From contig NZ_REHC01000014.1 in NCBI RefSeq assembly GCF_003692965.1, positions 1-64,000 of the forward strand: a stretch of DNA of 64,000 bases, given 5' to 3'. The notes under the pieces were generated by a model. The model was not told the DNA's origin. It saw only the letters and a list, made by a program, of their open reading frames with translations, and searched no databases. Each line of letters begins with the position of its first letter. Position 1 is the first letter of the stretch. This DNA is from Lactobacillus sp. ESL0246. Lineage in GTDB: Bacteria; Bacillota; Bacilli; Lactobacillales; Lactobacillaceae. Made by a program: the position numbers and the translations under genes. Shown here piece by piece: positions 31,990 to 41,303 of this stretch.

Positions 31990-32023
31990 GGTTGACATGG
32001 TTAACACATGCTCAACCTTTTTT
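31990..32023 (+). terminator. Terminator between esterase and AraC genes
   Basis: GGTTGA and TCAACC flank an inner CATG...CATG pairing and are followed by TTTTTT, 18 bases after the esterase stop. Confidence 0.78.
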
Positions 32024-32039
32024 AATAAAGGTAGGAGCT

Positions 32040-32918
32040 ATGAACTCTAATATACATGAATTAGTACAACTAGATAAATTGCCCATTTATGTTAAAGTAC
32101 ATCAAAAAGTAGGAAAAACTGAAGTAGCCCCACATTGGCATCAAAGTATTGAATTAAGTTTTACTTTACAAGGTAAAATTGATCATTTTGTAATTGAAGG
32201 GATTGATCATCAAACACAGCCTGGTGAAATTTTAATCATTAATACCCAAATTGTTCATAGTATACAAAATACAAACAACAATCAAAAAGATTTAATGTTA
32301 ACCCTGCTTTTCCCTTACTCCCTAGTTCGACGCATGTTTCCAGCAATGGATCAATATTTAATTTGTATAAAAAACTTAACTGAACTATCAGTTAACCAAG
32401 TAACCAAATATCATCAATTACAAACTATGCTTAGTCAAATAATTGCAATAAGTTTAAATAATAACGAAACACTTAAGGATTTAGAATTAACAATTCTTAG
32501 TTATCAAGTTCTAGAAATTTTGCTTAAGCATTTCTTATACCCTCGTAATCATAACAGTCAACTATCCGATAACTTAATTATTACTGGTCACTTGCGTCAT
32601 GCATTAAGTTTTATTCATACTCATTATCAAGACCAAATTTCTCTACAAGACATTGCAAATAATTGCCATTTGGCTCGACAATACTTACAAAGAATTTTCC
32701 ACAAAAATATGGGAATTACTTTAGGAAAATACCTCAAAAAATATCGTGCGCAAATGGCTTATCAGGAATTATGTAATACCTCAAATACTTTAACCACCGT
32801 TGCAATGAATAATGGGTTTAGCGGTATTCGTTCAATGAATCGCGCTTTAGTTGCCAATTATGGACAGCCTAGTAAGCAAATTCGTAAAAGTTTCTCAGCG
32901 CCACATGCAAGTTACTGA
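32040..32918 (+). CDS. AraC-family transcriptional regulator
   Basis: The 292-residue protein has an N-terminal cupin-like sensor (HWHQSIELSF near residue 28, PGEILIINTQIVHSI) and a C-terminal double helix-turn-helix (about 190-290: SLQDIANNCHLARQYLQRIF, VAMNNGFSGIRSMNRA). GTAGGAG precedes the ATG. The gene lies between an esterase and an MFS transporter on the same strand and may control the transporter 75 bases downstream. The ligand is unknown. Confidence 0.88.
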   Translation: MNSNIHELVQLDKLPIYVKVHQKVGKTEVAPHWHQSIELSFTLQGKIDHFVIEGIDHQTQPGEILIINTQIVHSIQNTNNNQKDLMLTLLFPYSLVRRMFPAMDQYLICIKNLTELSVNQVTKYHQLQTMLSQIIAISLNNNETLKDLELTILSYQVLEILLKHFLYPRNHNSQLSDNLIITGHLRHALSFIHTHYQDQISLQDIANNCHLARQYLQRIFHKNMGITLGKYLKKYRAQMAYQELCNTSNTLTTVAMNNGFSGIRSMNRALVANYGQPSKQIRKSFSAPHASY

Positions 32919-32993
32919 AAGCGCTATTTAAAATAAAAATATGCGTAATAATGTAAGTAAACAATTTAAAACTAAAGAAAAGAGGAATTTAAT

Positions 32994-34175
32994 ATGAAAA
33001 AAGCCGAGCCAAAATCTAAACTATTCAAGATTTCTTTATTATCAATTTCACTACTATTAATGATTGCACCACAAATCTCACCAGTGTTACCTTTAATGTA
33101 CTCAGCTTTCCCTAACATTTCACGAGCTGGCGTTGAAACATTAAGTACCATTCCTAATATTGGAATCGTTATTGGATTAGTACTAAGCCCATTTTTAATA
33201 AAATTAATTGGAACTAAGCCAACAATCATAGCTGGACTTGTAATTACTTTAATAGCAGGTACATATCCCATATATGCCACGGATTATCCCACAATTTTAA
33301 TTTCACGTTTTTTATTAGGAGCTGGAATTGGATTATTTAATTCCTTAGCAGTTAGTCTCTTATCAAAATTTTATCAAGGCAATGAGTTATCAACTATGCT
33401 AGGATTTCAAAACTCAATGGGTAGCATCGGTGCTGCTATCTTTTCTTTCTGTGTAGGGTGCTTAGCTTTTCAAGGTTGGCATATTACTTTTTCCATTTAT
33501 TTAGCAGCATTGCCTATCTTAATTTTGTTTGGCTGGATAGTAGTTCTACCTAATGAGCAAAAAAATATATCTACTCAAAAGATACCTATGACTAAAGATG
33601 AAAACAAAGTAAATATAGCTGTAATTAAAATTGCTTTACTAATGTTCTTTATGTACGTTTTCTTTATGCCAATGACTTTTAAGTTGCCACAATTAGCAAT
33701 TACTCAAAAGATTGCTAATGTTAGTCAAGTAGCTTTTGTTTCTACTATAGTGACCCTTATTGGAATTCCCGTTGGTATGTTTTATGGCTATCTGAAGAAA
33801 AAATTACAAGATTTAATTTTACCAATTGGTTTATTTTTACAAGTTACTGGATTACTAGCAATTGCATTTGCAGTTAATCTTCCAATACTAATGATTGCTG
33901 CAATTGCTCTAAGAGCTGGCTTTGGCTTATCAGTACCATATATTTTTAATTGGCTAGGCGAAGTTGCTCCGAAAAATTCGGTTAATTTCGCAACAACAAT
34001 TACTTTGATTTTAGTCAACATAGGCTGTGCAGTTTCACCAACGATTATTAACTGGCTAGGTAATAATTTAAGTAACGGATCTCCACGAGCAGATATGACA
34101 ATTGCTGGCTTAGGGATGACAATTTTATTTTGTTACAGTATCATGCACTATTTCAAAACACAAAAGCAGCATTAG
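32994..34175 (+). CDS. MFS transporter (CynX/NimT-like)
   Basis: The 393-residue protein has about 12 membrane spans. It resembles the cyanate/nitroimidazole-type MFS branch in its start (PQISPVLPLMYSAFP) and the FLLGAGIGLFNSLAVSL segment. AAGAGGAATT precedes the ATG. The AraC regulator immediately upstream is the likely controller. The substrate is unknown. Confidence 0.78.
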   Translation: MKKAEPKSKLFKISLLSISLLLMIAPQISPVLPLMYSAFPNISRAGVETLSTIPNIGIVIGLVLSPFLIKLIGTKPTIIAGLVITLIAGTYPIYATDYPTILISRFLLGAGIGLFNSLAVSLLSKFYQGNELSTMLGFQNSMGSIGAAIFSFCVGCLAFQGWHITFSIYLAALPILILFGWIVVLPNEQKNISTQKIPMTKDENKVNIAVIKIALLMFFMYVFFMPMTFKLPQLAITQKIANVSQVAFVSTIVTLIGIPVGMFYGYLKKKLQDLILPIGLFLQVTGLLAIAFAVNLPILMIAAIALRAGFGLSVPYIFNWLGEVAPKNSVNFATTITLILVNIGCAVSPTIINWLGNNLSNGSPRADMTIAGLGMTILFCYSIMHYFKTQKQH

Positions 34176-34201
34176 TTTAAGGACCATTCGCGTATAACTT
34201 T

Positions 34202-34250
34202 TTTAGGCAAGTAAAAACCGTAAATCAAGTTATTATCTTGAATTTACGGC
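34202..34250 (-). terminator. Terminator after the amino-acid permease (minus strand)
   Basis: On the minus strand GCCGTAAATTCAAG pairs with CTTGATTTACGG (one bulged base), followed by TTTTTACTT. It also faces the end of the plus-strand MFS gene. Confidence 0.75.
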
Positions 34251-34262
34251 TTAAAATAACTA

Positions 34263-35660
34263 TCACTTATTTCTTTCTTTTCTAGAAAGCCAAAACATAA
34301 ACGCTGGTAAAATGATAAACCCAAAGACCATCATTAAAATGGCATACCAGTTGACACCGACAACTTTGCCATTAACCACAATTCCAAATTGAGTTTGCCA
34401 ATTATAATTAATTAATAAAAAAATAACTAGTAATATTGAAAGAATCGGAACAACAATATCTGTCCAAATATTTTTAGAAGCTGGTAAAACAGCTTCTTTA
34501 TTTTTTCCAAAATAAAATAGAATAACTGCAAGTGGAACAATGATAAATCCCAAAAATCTTACCATTGCACTGAGAGTGATTAAATTAACCAAGTTATATT
34601 GAAAGGCAAGAGGCACTAACAAAGCTAATGCTTCAGAAATAAAGAATGTTCTAATTGGAAAATTATTTTTGGTTCTCTTCGTTAAAGACATTGGAAGCTG
34701 ATGCTCACGCGCCATTGCTTCTAATATCCTTGGAGCATTGAAACTTGAAGCTACGTTTATCCCTAACATTGATATTAAGGCTCCAATCAAAATTACATCG
34801 CGCAAAATTTCATTATTAAAGATTGCACTAATTGCTACAACTTGCTTAGTTGTCATCAATGCCCTAGGATTTAACACCATAGCAACTGCCACCACACCAA
34901 TATAGATTGCTGCAATCACAAAAATAGCTAATGGAATCGCCCGTGGTAAATTTTTCTCAGGTTCTTGCATATCATCTGAACCCGACGCAACTGATTCAAA
35001 ACCGGTAAAGGCATAAAAGGCTGAAACGATTGCCATTACAAATCCTGTTGTAGTTAATGTAGGGACAATTCTTTGCCCATTTTGCGTAATTTGGTCGACT
35101 TCAGTTAACTGGTGAGAAGCACCACTAATAAGTAAAAGTACCACACCTGCAACAATAATTAATACCAAAGCAGCTAATTTACCTGCAGTAGCCATGTTCA
35201 TGACTAATTTAACAAATCTTTGACCAAAAACGTTAATAATCGTAATCAATACCATCAAGACAATAAATCCGATAGTGACGCTGCTAATATTATCTGGATT
35301 GCCACCAAAAATAGAAATAGTTGACTTAATTACTCCCACAGCCATTACGCCCCATGCTACACTGGCTGAGAAATAACGTAAAATCCCAACATAAAAACCG
35401 ATATTGTCCCCAAAAGCTGCTTTGGCATAAGCATAGGACGCACCCGATTTCGTAACATACTTAGCTGCGGCCGAAAACGAAATAGCCAAAATCGCCGCAA
35501 AAGTTGCTGCGATTAAGTAAACTATTAACGCTTTGCTACCAGCTTGTCTAACAACACTGCCTGGCGTTAAAAAAATTCCTGAACCAATAATCGAATTAAT
35601 CGCTAATAAAACTATCGACCAAAAGCCAAGCTTATCATTTATTCCACTTTCCTTATTCAT
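34263..35660 (-). CDS. APC-family amino-acid permease
   Basis: The 465-residue protein has about 12 spans. The first shows the APC substrate motif NSIIGSGIFLTPG, followed later by FYAFTGFESVASGSDDM. The ATG at 35660 has AGGGGGA upstream. It lies 12 bases after the stop of a class I amidotransferase-type hydrolase gene and is probably co-transcribed with it, suggesting uptake of an amino acid, polyamine precursor or gamma-glutamyl compound that the hydrolase handles. Confidence 0.86.
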   Translation of the reverse strand: MNKESGINDKLGFWSIVLLAINSIIGSGIFLTPGSVVRQAGSKALIVYLIAATFAAILAISFSAAAKYVTKSGASYAYAKAAFGDNIGFYVGILRYFSASVAWGVMAVGVIKSTISIFGGNPDNISSVTIGFIVLMVLITIINVFGQRFVKLVMNMATAGKLAALVLIIVAGVVLLLISGASHQLTEVDQITQNGQRIVPTLTTTGFVMAIVSAFYAFTGFESVASGSDDMQEPEKNLPRAIPLAIFVIAAIYIGVVAVAMVLNPRALMTTKQVVAISAIFNNEILRDVILIGALISMLGINVASSFNAPRILEAMAREHQLPMSLTKRTKNNFPIRTFFISEALALLVPLAFQYNLVNLITLSAMVRFLGFIIVPLAVILFYFGKNKEAVLPASKNIWTDIVVPILSILLVIFLLINYNWQTQFGIVVNGKVVGVNWYAILMMVFGFIILPAFMFWLSRKERNK

Positions 35661-35672
35661 CAAAGTCCCCCT

Positions 35673-36401
35673 TTAATTCGCATTTTGAATTAAAAATTTA
35701 AATAAGTTATTCATAAATTTAACGTCGGGATTGCGATGTAACATTTCGGGGTGCCATTGAACCGCCAAAATATTGCCAGACTCATTTTCAAGTCCTTCGA
35801 TTACACCATCTTCAGTCTGCGCAACAGCATTTAAATCTGGAGCAACCTTTTTAATTAATTGGTGATGAAAAGAATTAGTTAAGAAGTCGGTTTTACCCAA
35901 AGTCCGCGCTAGAAAACTGCCTTCTTTTACATGTACACGATGAGTGGGCAAATCTGGTGTATGTCCTTGTTCATGCTTAAATGTTTTCTCTGAGCGATCG
36001 GTTATATCTTGGTAAAGACTACCGCCATGTGCCACATTAACGATTTGGGCTCCTCGACAAACACCTAATATTGGCTTATTCATTTCTTCTGCAAATTTGA
36101 GTAATAACATATCAAAGTGATCCCGTGCAGGCCAAATTTCACCAATTTTTGGATCTAACTCTTCCCCATATAAATGAGGATCAACATCATGTCCACCTGA
36201 CAAAATTAGCCCTTGAACTTGTTTCATTTGTGTCCTAATAACTTCTTCATCATCAGTATATGGAATAATAAATGGAACGCCACCATTTTGGACAACCGAA
36301 TCAACGTAATCTTCATTGACATAGCTGCGACGATAGCCCGGAAACATTCCTCCTGCATCAACGATTACTGAACCTGAAATACCAATAACTGGTTTTATCA
36401 T
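35673..36401 (-). CDS. Gamma-glutamyl-gamma-aminobutyrate hydrolase family protein (peptidase C26)
   Basis: The 242-residue glutamine-amidotransferase-like hydrolase has its nucleophile cysteine in GVCRGAQIVNVAHGG and the catalytic histidine in VQWHPE. PuuD-type enzymes hydrolyse gamma-glutamyl amide bonds such as gamma-Glu-GABA. AGGTGAAACA precedes the ATG. It is followed directly by an APC permease. The rest of the putrescine pathway is not in the window, so the substrate is open. Confidence 0.86.
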   Translation of the reverse strand: MIKPVIGISGSVIVDAGGMFPGYRRSYVNEDYVDSVVQNGGVPFIIPYTDDEEVIRTQMKQVQGLILSGGHDVDPHLYGEELDPKIGEIWPARDHFDMLLLKFAEEMNKPILGVCRGAQIVNVAHGGSLYQDITDRSEKTFKHEQGHTPDLPTHRVHVKEGSFLARTLGKTDFLTNSFHHQLIKKVAPDLNAVAQTEDGVIEGLENESGNILAVQWHPEMLHRNPDVKFMNNLFKFLIQNAN

Positions 36402-36494
36402 TGTTTCACCTGCTTTTTGTCTACTTTATTAATTATCTTAATTCTATTATAAGAGTAATTGGTGAATTTTGGCATTTATCTGTTTGGAAGCAGC

Positions 36495-38054
36495 TTAATT
36501 ACTTTTTTTACCCAATCGCACAACTTGTTGCCTAAGCTGCTGTATCTCGGCAATCGAAATCTTGGGATCGGTAATTGCTTGAGCAAGTTTAAATTTTAAT
36601 AGCGCAAGTTCATTACTTACTGGTACTGCTTTTTGGCTTAAATTAGAAGTTGCTGAAACTAATTGATTATTTTGAATTTTCCAGGTTTTAAAATTTAAAT
36701 TTGCAAGTAACTGTTGATCATGAGTCACAATAAGCACCGCAAAAGGATAACTTTTAAGAAAATTCTCTACTGCTTTAAGGCTTTTAAGATCAAGAAAGTT
36801 GCTTGGTTCATCTAAAATTAATAAGTTATGCTGGCCCAGAAGAACTCGGGCCAATCTGTAACAGATCATCTGGCCACCACTCAAAGTGCGAATTTCATTT
36901 GTCAACGACTTAGTTAAATGTAAATCCCCTAAAAGCTGCATGGTAGTTGTCCGATCAAATTGACTAATTTTTTGAATTGCTACTTGCAATGTTGTGCTGT
37001 TTTCTGTTTCTTTGCTCATATTCTGCTTAAAAAAGCCAATTTGGGCTTGGGGATTAATCCATTCGGTCAAAGTTTTCGCGACTAACTGGCTTAAAAAAAC
37101 AGACTTTCCGCAGCCATTAGAACCCGTCAAAGCTACTTTTTGGCCAGTTTTAAGTTTTAGTTGCGTTGTAATAGTAAATAATTCATGCTGGGCAATAGTT
37201 ATTTTTTGTGGCTCAATACGTAATAAAGTATCGTTTATAGAAACAGCTGAAGATTGCCACTTTAAATTATTTAATGTTATTGGTTTATGAATATATGGTC
37301 TTACTATGCTTGTGGTTTCTTGTTCAATGCGTTGCTTGATTATCTTTTGTGTATGCGCCAAATGTTTTTCTTTACCACCATAATCTCGATTTTTCCATTC
37401 CGACCAAGATAAATCTTTTTTCTTACAATTTGCACGATCCACTTGTTGTTTCTTTCGCTGCTGCGCCTTTTTTAATTTTTTGATTTGCTTTATCTGATTA
37501 TGGTATTGTATTTCTTCATTTTCTCTTCTTTTTTTGATATCTTGTTCAAAATTCAAAAATGATTCTTTATACGCAATAACTTTTTTATTGTTCAAATACC
37601 AAATTGTATTGACTGTTTGTGTTAAAAAATGACGATCATGACTAATTACAATATATGGGTTTTTGAGATGATTTAAAATTTCAATGAGCCATTGCTGTTG
37701 ACCAATATCTAAATTTGAAGTGGGTTCATCCAATAATAGTAAAGTCTTCTTACTACTATGGCGCATTTGCTCAATTGCCGTCACAATTTCCTGTCGTTCC
37801 CTTTCACCACCACTTTGTTTACCGTAACTAATAATTTGTGACACCATTACCAACTGACAATTACGTTGAATTTGCCCCGTAACATTAAACGCCACTGGCT
37901 TTTGGCTGATTATATTAAACAAGGTCGTTTTACCCGTACCGTTATTACCAATCAGGCCAATCCTTTGTCTATCTTGTACATTTAGCTTATCAATGTATAA
38001 TAGTTTTTCTTTTTGGTATTCAAGTTGTAATTGATTAATTTTGAGATATTCCAT
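36495..38054 (-). CDS. ABC-F ATPase, probable ribosome-protection type
   Basis: The 519-residue protein has two ABC domains and no membrane spans. Walker A motifs are GNNGTGKTT (36-44) and GSNGCGKS (about 311-318), and Walker B motifs are LLLDEPTSNLD and LILDEPSNFLD. Between them lies a long Lys-rich linker (about 180-220). Length and layout fit the Lsa/Vga/Msr group that displaces antibiotics from the ribosome, though housekeeping ABC-F roles cannot be excluded. The ATG at 38054 is preferred to a TTG three codons earlier. A long leader with two terminator hairpins and a tiny upstream reading frame suggests attenuation. Confidence 0.82.
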   Translation of the reverse strand: MEYLKINQLQLEYQKEKLLYIDKLNVQDRQRIGLIGNNGTGKTTLFNIISQKPVAFNVTGQIQRNCQLVMVSQIISYGKQSGGERERQEIVTAIEQMRHSSKKTLLLLDEPTSNLDIGQQQWLIEILNHLKNPYIVISHDRHFLTQTVNTIWYLNNKKVIAYKESFLNFEQDIKKRRENEEIQYHNQIKQIKKLKKAQQRKKQQVDRANCKKKDLSWSEWKNRDYGGKEKHLAHTQKIIKQRIEQETTSIVRPYIHKPITLNNLKWQSSAVSINDTLLRIEPQKITIAQHELFTITTQLKLKTGQKVALTGSNGCGKSVFLSQLVAKTLTEWINPQAQIGFFKQNMSKETENSTTLQVAIQKISQFDRTTTMQLLGDLHLTKSLTNEIRTLSGGQMICYRLARVLLGQHNLLILDEPSNFLDLKSLKAVENFLKSYPFAVLIVTHDQQLLANLNFKTWKIQNNQLVSATSNLSQKAVPVSNELALLKFKLAQAITDPKISIAEIQQLRQQVVRLGKKSN

Positions 38055-38082
38055 ATCTAACAACTCGCTTTCTTGAGTAAAG

Positions 38083-38126
38083 AAAAAGCACTGATAACAG
38101 TTGCTTCCAACCTAAATTAGCAGTGC
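38083..38126 (-). terminator. Leader terminator hairpin close to the ABC-F start
   Basis: On the minus strand GCACTGCTAA pairs with TTATCAGTGC (one mismatch), followed by TTTTTCTTT. It ends about 30 bases before the ATG, a position expected of an attenuator, not of another gene's end. Confidence 0.7.
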
Positions 38127-38173
38127 ACAAAAAAGCCAGTGTCAAATACGACTACCTAAACTAAATTCAATAC

Positions 38174-38256
38174 TAATTTCTGATTATCAGCAAAAAAACA
38201 CACACCGAAATGTATGGGTTATCAATCTTTTTCGCATAATAATATTTCAGAAATTA
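38174..38256 (-). promoter_or_regulatory. Long-range complementary arms in the ABC-F leader
   Basis: On the minus strand TAATTTCTGA (38247-38256), which starts with the stop codon of the 3-codon upstream frame, is exactly complementary to TCAGAAATTA (38174-38183). The two arms enclose a promoter-proximal hairpin with a T-run. A ribosome at the upstream frame would cover the first arm. Confidence 0.5.
38192..38218 (-). terminator. Promoter-proximal leader hairpin with T-run
   Basis: On the minus strand CATACA, TTTCGG, TGTGTG forms a short stem followed by seven T residues. Confidence 0.55.
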
Positions 38257-38265
38257 ATTTTTCAT
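38254..38265 (-). CDS. Three-codon upstream reading frame (Met-Lys-Asn) in the ABC-F leader
   Basis: The minus strand reads ATGAAAAATTAA about 30 bases after the predicted transcript start, with AAGAGAG some 12 bases before it. Very short leader frames that stall ribosomes are known for other ABC-F attenuators. It is too short to be proven by sequence alone. Confidence 0.35.
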   Translation of the reverse strand: MKN

Positions 38266-38300
38266 TTTAGTAGTAGTCTCTCTTTCTTCATCTTTTAATT

Positions 38301-38306
38301 ATTATA
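38301..38306 (-). promoter_or_regulatory. Probable -10 element of the ABC-F transcript
   Basis: A perfect TATAAT on the minus strand; a weak TTTAAT lies 16 bases upstream as a possible -35. The transcript would have a leader of about 240 bases. Confidence 0.5.
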
Positions 38307-38334
38307 TCATATTTGTTAAAAGATTAAATAAAAT

Positions 38335-38778
38335 CTAATCAATCTTTTCAAAAACTTCACAGACCATTGGCGCTTGCGGATAAAATTCCTTATTTCCTTC
38401 TTGTTGATATTCTTGCCTAAAAAACTCATCATGAATTTGGCGCCAATATTGGTAACTGCGATCTCCCTCACCTTCATGATAAGCATGCTCAGCTGAAATT
38501 TGCTCATAGGAAATTATTTCAACTACTTTATCTTGAACTACACAAATTGGCCTAGCAGCATGATCAAGGATGATATTCCAATCCCCAACTTGTGGCAGTG
38601 GCTCATCTTTTGCATAAAGTTCATATGCAGAAGTTGTCGCCGTTTTAAGCCCCTGCTTTACTAAATTAGCTAATTTGTCACTAGTAGTGTCAAATGACCA
38701 GGCAGTAACCAGAGTATTTTGAGGTAATTGATGCTTTTGACAAAAGTCTTGCCAATATTTAATTGTTTCTTCATTCAT
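38335..38778 (-). CDS. ASCH-domain protein
   Basis: The ~147-residue protein has an ASCH (PUA-like) domain: TTSAYELYAKDEPLPQVGD, then CVVQDKVVEIISYEQI, then EGEGDRSYQYWRQIHDEFF. Family members are thought to bind RNA or act on modified nucleosides; some are N4-acetylcytidine amidohydrolases. The ATG at 38778 overlaps the cdd stop by one base (TAATG), so it is coupled to cytidine deaminase, which fits a nucleoside-related role. Confidence 0.8.
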   Translation of the reverse strand: MNEETIKYWQDFCQKHQLPQNTLVTAWSFDTTSDKLANLVKQGLKTATTSAYELYAKDEPLPQVGDWNIILDHAARPICVVQDKVVEIISYEQISAEHAYHEGEGDRSYQYWRQIHDEFFRQEYQQEGNKEFYPQAPMVCEVFEKID

Positions 38779-39170
38779 TAGAGCCACCATTGTGGTGTTA
38801 ATTCACCCATTGTCATTACTTTTGCTTGCTTATAATCTAGCATTACTTCAACTTTTTGATAATCTTTTTCCATTAATTGAACAATAAATTCACGGCAAGC
38901 TCCACATGGTGCGCCATTTTGCCCATTTGACATAATCGCTAACACTCTAGTAATTCTTGTTTCGCCTTGAGTAAGCATACTCATTAAGGCGTTTCTTTCC
39001 GCACATAAACCCAACCCACAGGCAGTATCAACACAAACACCAGTATAAATTTTACCAGACTCCGATAAAACAGCGGCTGCTACACCACCGACCTCCATGT
39101 GATTACCAATTAAGCGAAAGCCTTGGACTTTCTTTGCTGCCGCAAGCATCTCTTGCCATTGTTGATCCAT
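38778..39170 (-). CDS. cdd: Cytidine deaminase
   Basis: The ~130-residue enzyme deaminates cytidine and deoxycytidine. It has the zinc-site and catalytic motifs LCAERNAL and PCGACREF. The ATG at 39170 has GGAGGGA nine bases upstream; an in-frame extension to 39233 is not needed and would exceed family length. It precedes an ASCH gene with a one-base overlap. Confidence 0.92.
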   Translation of the reverse strand: MDQQWQEMLAAAKKVQGFRLIGNHMEVGGVAAAVLSESGKIYTGVCVDTACGLGLCAERNALMSMLTQGETRITRVLAIMSNGQNGAPCGACREFIVQLMEKDYQKVEVMLDYKQAKVMTMGELTPQWWL

Positions 39171-39452
39171 TTTTTGCTCCCTCCAGCTTTTTTCTAATAA
39201 TAGAGCTATTTGTAGATTCTTTTTCTGAGGCAATCATTCTATAACTCTTTTTAATATGCTTTCAATGCTTGTTTGTTAAATTTTGCTACCGCTGATAACA
39301 ATGAAACAAAGTAAAAGCGTTCATTAAGATACTCTTCTATTACTTCCATCATTTTATTAAATATAATTTATCAAAAAATTAAATAAAAATAAAGCCCCAA
39401 ATGTTACTTGATAATTTTCAAATAGCAATGGAGCTTCAAGATAACTTTTAAT

Positions 39453-40343
39453 CTAATTAATTGATTGACCACCAGTTACACCATAAACTTGACCAGTGAT
39501 ATAACTAGCCATATTAGAGGCTAAGAAGATATAGACTGGAGCTAATTCATCGGGTTGACCTGCACGATTCAATGGTTCTTCTTGTCCAAATTTCTCTAAA
39601 GCGTCTGTCGGTTGTCCCCCGGCCACTTGAAGTGGTGTCCAAACGGGACCTGGCGAAACACTATTGACCCTAATCCCTTTAGGCGCCAATTCCTGCGCCA
39701 AGTTGATTGAAAAGTTAGCAATGGCTGCTTTAGTTGCGGCATAATCAAGTAAAATTGGTGTTGGACTAAATGCCTGAAGTGAGGTCGTCGTCAAGATCAC
39801 ACTACCTGGTTTCATCTTTGGTACCACGGTTTTGACCATTTCATACATTGAAATAATGTTAACTTCAAACGTATCATGAACTTGATCCATTGATAAATCT
39901 TCCAAGCTAGCAGAGTTTTGCTGGATTGCTGAATTCATTACCAGTAATTCTATACTACCAAATTCTTTAATTGCCTGTTCACTCACTCGGGATGCTTCAC
40001 CACGTTTACGAAAGTCTGCTGGTATCAGCACTGCCTTACGGCCCTCTTGTTCGACTAATTTTGCAACTTCTTTGGCATCATCAGCTTCTTCTGGTAAATA
40101 TTGAATAGCAACATCGGCACCTTCTTTAGCAAAACCAATCGCTACTGCTCGACCAATACCTGAATCGCCTCCAGTAATTAAGGCATGGCGACCAGTAAGT
40201 AAATTATGTCCCTCATAGTCGCGCATATCACCATTAGGTAACGGATCCATCTTACTTTGAATTCCCGGATATTTTTGTGACTGTTTTGAAAAATCATCAG
40301 CATGATAACGAGTTAACGGGTTTATTAAATTATTGTCCATCAT
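39453..40343 (-). CDS. SDR-family oxidoreductase (YhdF/YdaD-like)
   Basis: The 296-residue short-chain dehydrogenase has the NAD(P) motif TGGDSGIGRAVA (about 52-63) and the catalytic YAATK. The N-terminal extension with KYPGIQSKMDPLPNGDM is typical of the stress-related YhdF/YdaD-type SDRs. AAAGGAG lies six bases before the ATG. It stands alone. The substrate is unknown. Confidence 0.87.
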   Translation of the reverse strand: MMDNNLINPLTRYHADDFSKQSQKYPGIQSKMDPLPNGDMRDYEGHNLLTGRHALITGGDSGIGRAVAIGFAKEGADVAIQYLPEEADDAKEVAKLVEQEGRKAVLIPADFRKRGEASRVSEQAIKEFGSIELLVMNSAIQQNSASLEDLSMDQVHDTFEVNIISMYEMVKTVVPKMKPGSVILTTTSLQAFSPTPILLDYAATKAAIANFSINLAQELAPKGIRVNSVSPGPVWTPLQVAGGQPTDALEKFGQEEPLNRAGQPDELAPVYIFLASNMASYITGQVYGVTGGQSIN

Positions 40344-40581
40344 TATAGTCTCCTTTATAGATTCTTTCTTTAACCTATCTATAATTTATAGCGCTTACAA
40401 AAATAAAGCAATAATTATGCTTGAAAGGAAAATTTTTGAGATTTGCATTAGCAACCCAATTTTTTCATAATAGTTCATTAACATTTTTTATTTGATACTT
40501 TTCCATAATAGCTCTTAAAAATTCATATCTATACTAATACTAGGTAAATTTAATTATTAACTAAAATAGCTTTTAAAAAAG

Positions 40582-40612
40582 TTGACTTAGAGTTGCTCTA
40601 AGGTCATATACT
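40582..40612 (+). promoter_or_regulatory. MerR-type promoter with operator palindrome
   Basis: TTGACT (40582-40587) and TATACT (40607-40612) are separated by 19 bases, longer than normal. The spacer region carries the perfect palindrome CTTAGAG-TTG-CTCTAAG (40586-40602). This is the layout used by MerR/AdhR-family activators that untwist an over-long spacer. No merR gene is in the window. Confidence 0.82.
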
Positions 40613-40640
40613 TTTGGTAAGTAACAAAAAGGAGGTATAA

Positions 40641-41285
40641 ATGAATTTCTTAATATTAGCAGCAAACGGACAAATTGCTCAAATTGTTGAACACCGTATT
40701 TTAAATCAACCCGATTTTAAAAACATCAAGTTAACCTTAGGCTTACGTCATGCGGATAGACTAGCCAAGCTCGCTGATAGCGCACGTGTACTAGAAGTAG
40801 ATTTACTAAAGCAGGATGAAGTTGATCGAGCAATAAACGGGCAGGATATGGTTTTTGTTGCGGTTGTTGATCATTCTCAAAATAATATCATTACTAAAAA
40901 CGTCATTACAGCAATGAAAAATCATCATGTATCAAGAGTTATCTTTACTAATATTCTTGGTATATATGACGAGGTTAGTGGTGAATTTGGTCGTTGGAAT
41001 CATGAATATACATTAGGTGGACTTGCAACCGCAATTAATTCAGACCGACTTTTAGCAAATTCCGGCTTACAATACACGACTTTGCGTTTGCCGTGGCTTA
41101 ATGATCGTAACGAAATCAAATATACGATCACTACTCGTCATCAACCATATGTTGGTGTCTCGGGATCGCGCCAAAGCATTGCTGATGCAATTTTAAAAAT
41201 TGTTCTCAAACCCGAACTTTATGTCAATGATAGTATTGGAATCGCTGATCCTGCTACTCAAGGACAAGACCGACCAGTATATTAA
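40641..41285 (+). CDS. NAD(P)-binding SDR_a5-like oxidoreductase
   Basis: The 214-residue Rossmann protein (FLILAANGQIAQIVEHRIL at the start, then VFVAVVDHSQNN) belongs to the NmrA/atypical-SDR group that binds NAD(P) but often lacks the classical YxxxK. AAGGAGG precedes the ATG. It is first in a three-gene operon with an alcohol dehydrogenase and a flavodoxin-like reductase under a MerR-type promoter, suggesting a role in reactive carbonyl or redox stress. Confidence 0.75.
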   Translation: MNFLILAANGQIAQIVEHRILNQPDFKNIKLTLGLRHADRLAKLADSARVLEVDLLKQDEVDRAINGQDMVFVAVVDHSQNNIITKNVITAMKNHHVSRVIFTNILGIYDEVSGEFGRWNHEYTLGGLATAINSDRLLANSGLQYTTLRLPWLNDRNEIKYTITTRHQPYVGVSGSRQSIADAILKIVLKPELYVNDSIGIADPATQGQDRPVY

Positions 41286-41303
41286 AAAAGTAGGAGATAA
41301 AAA

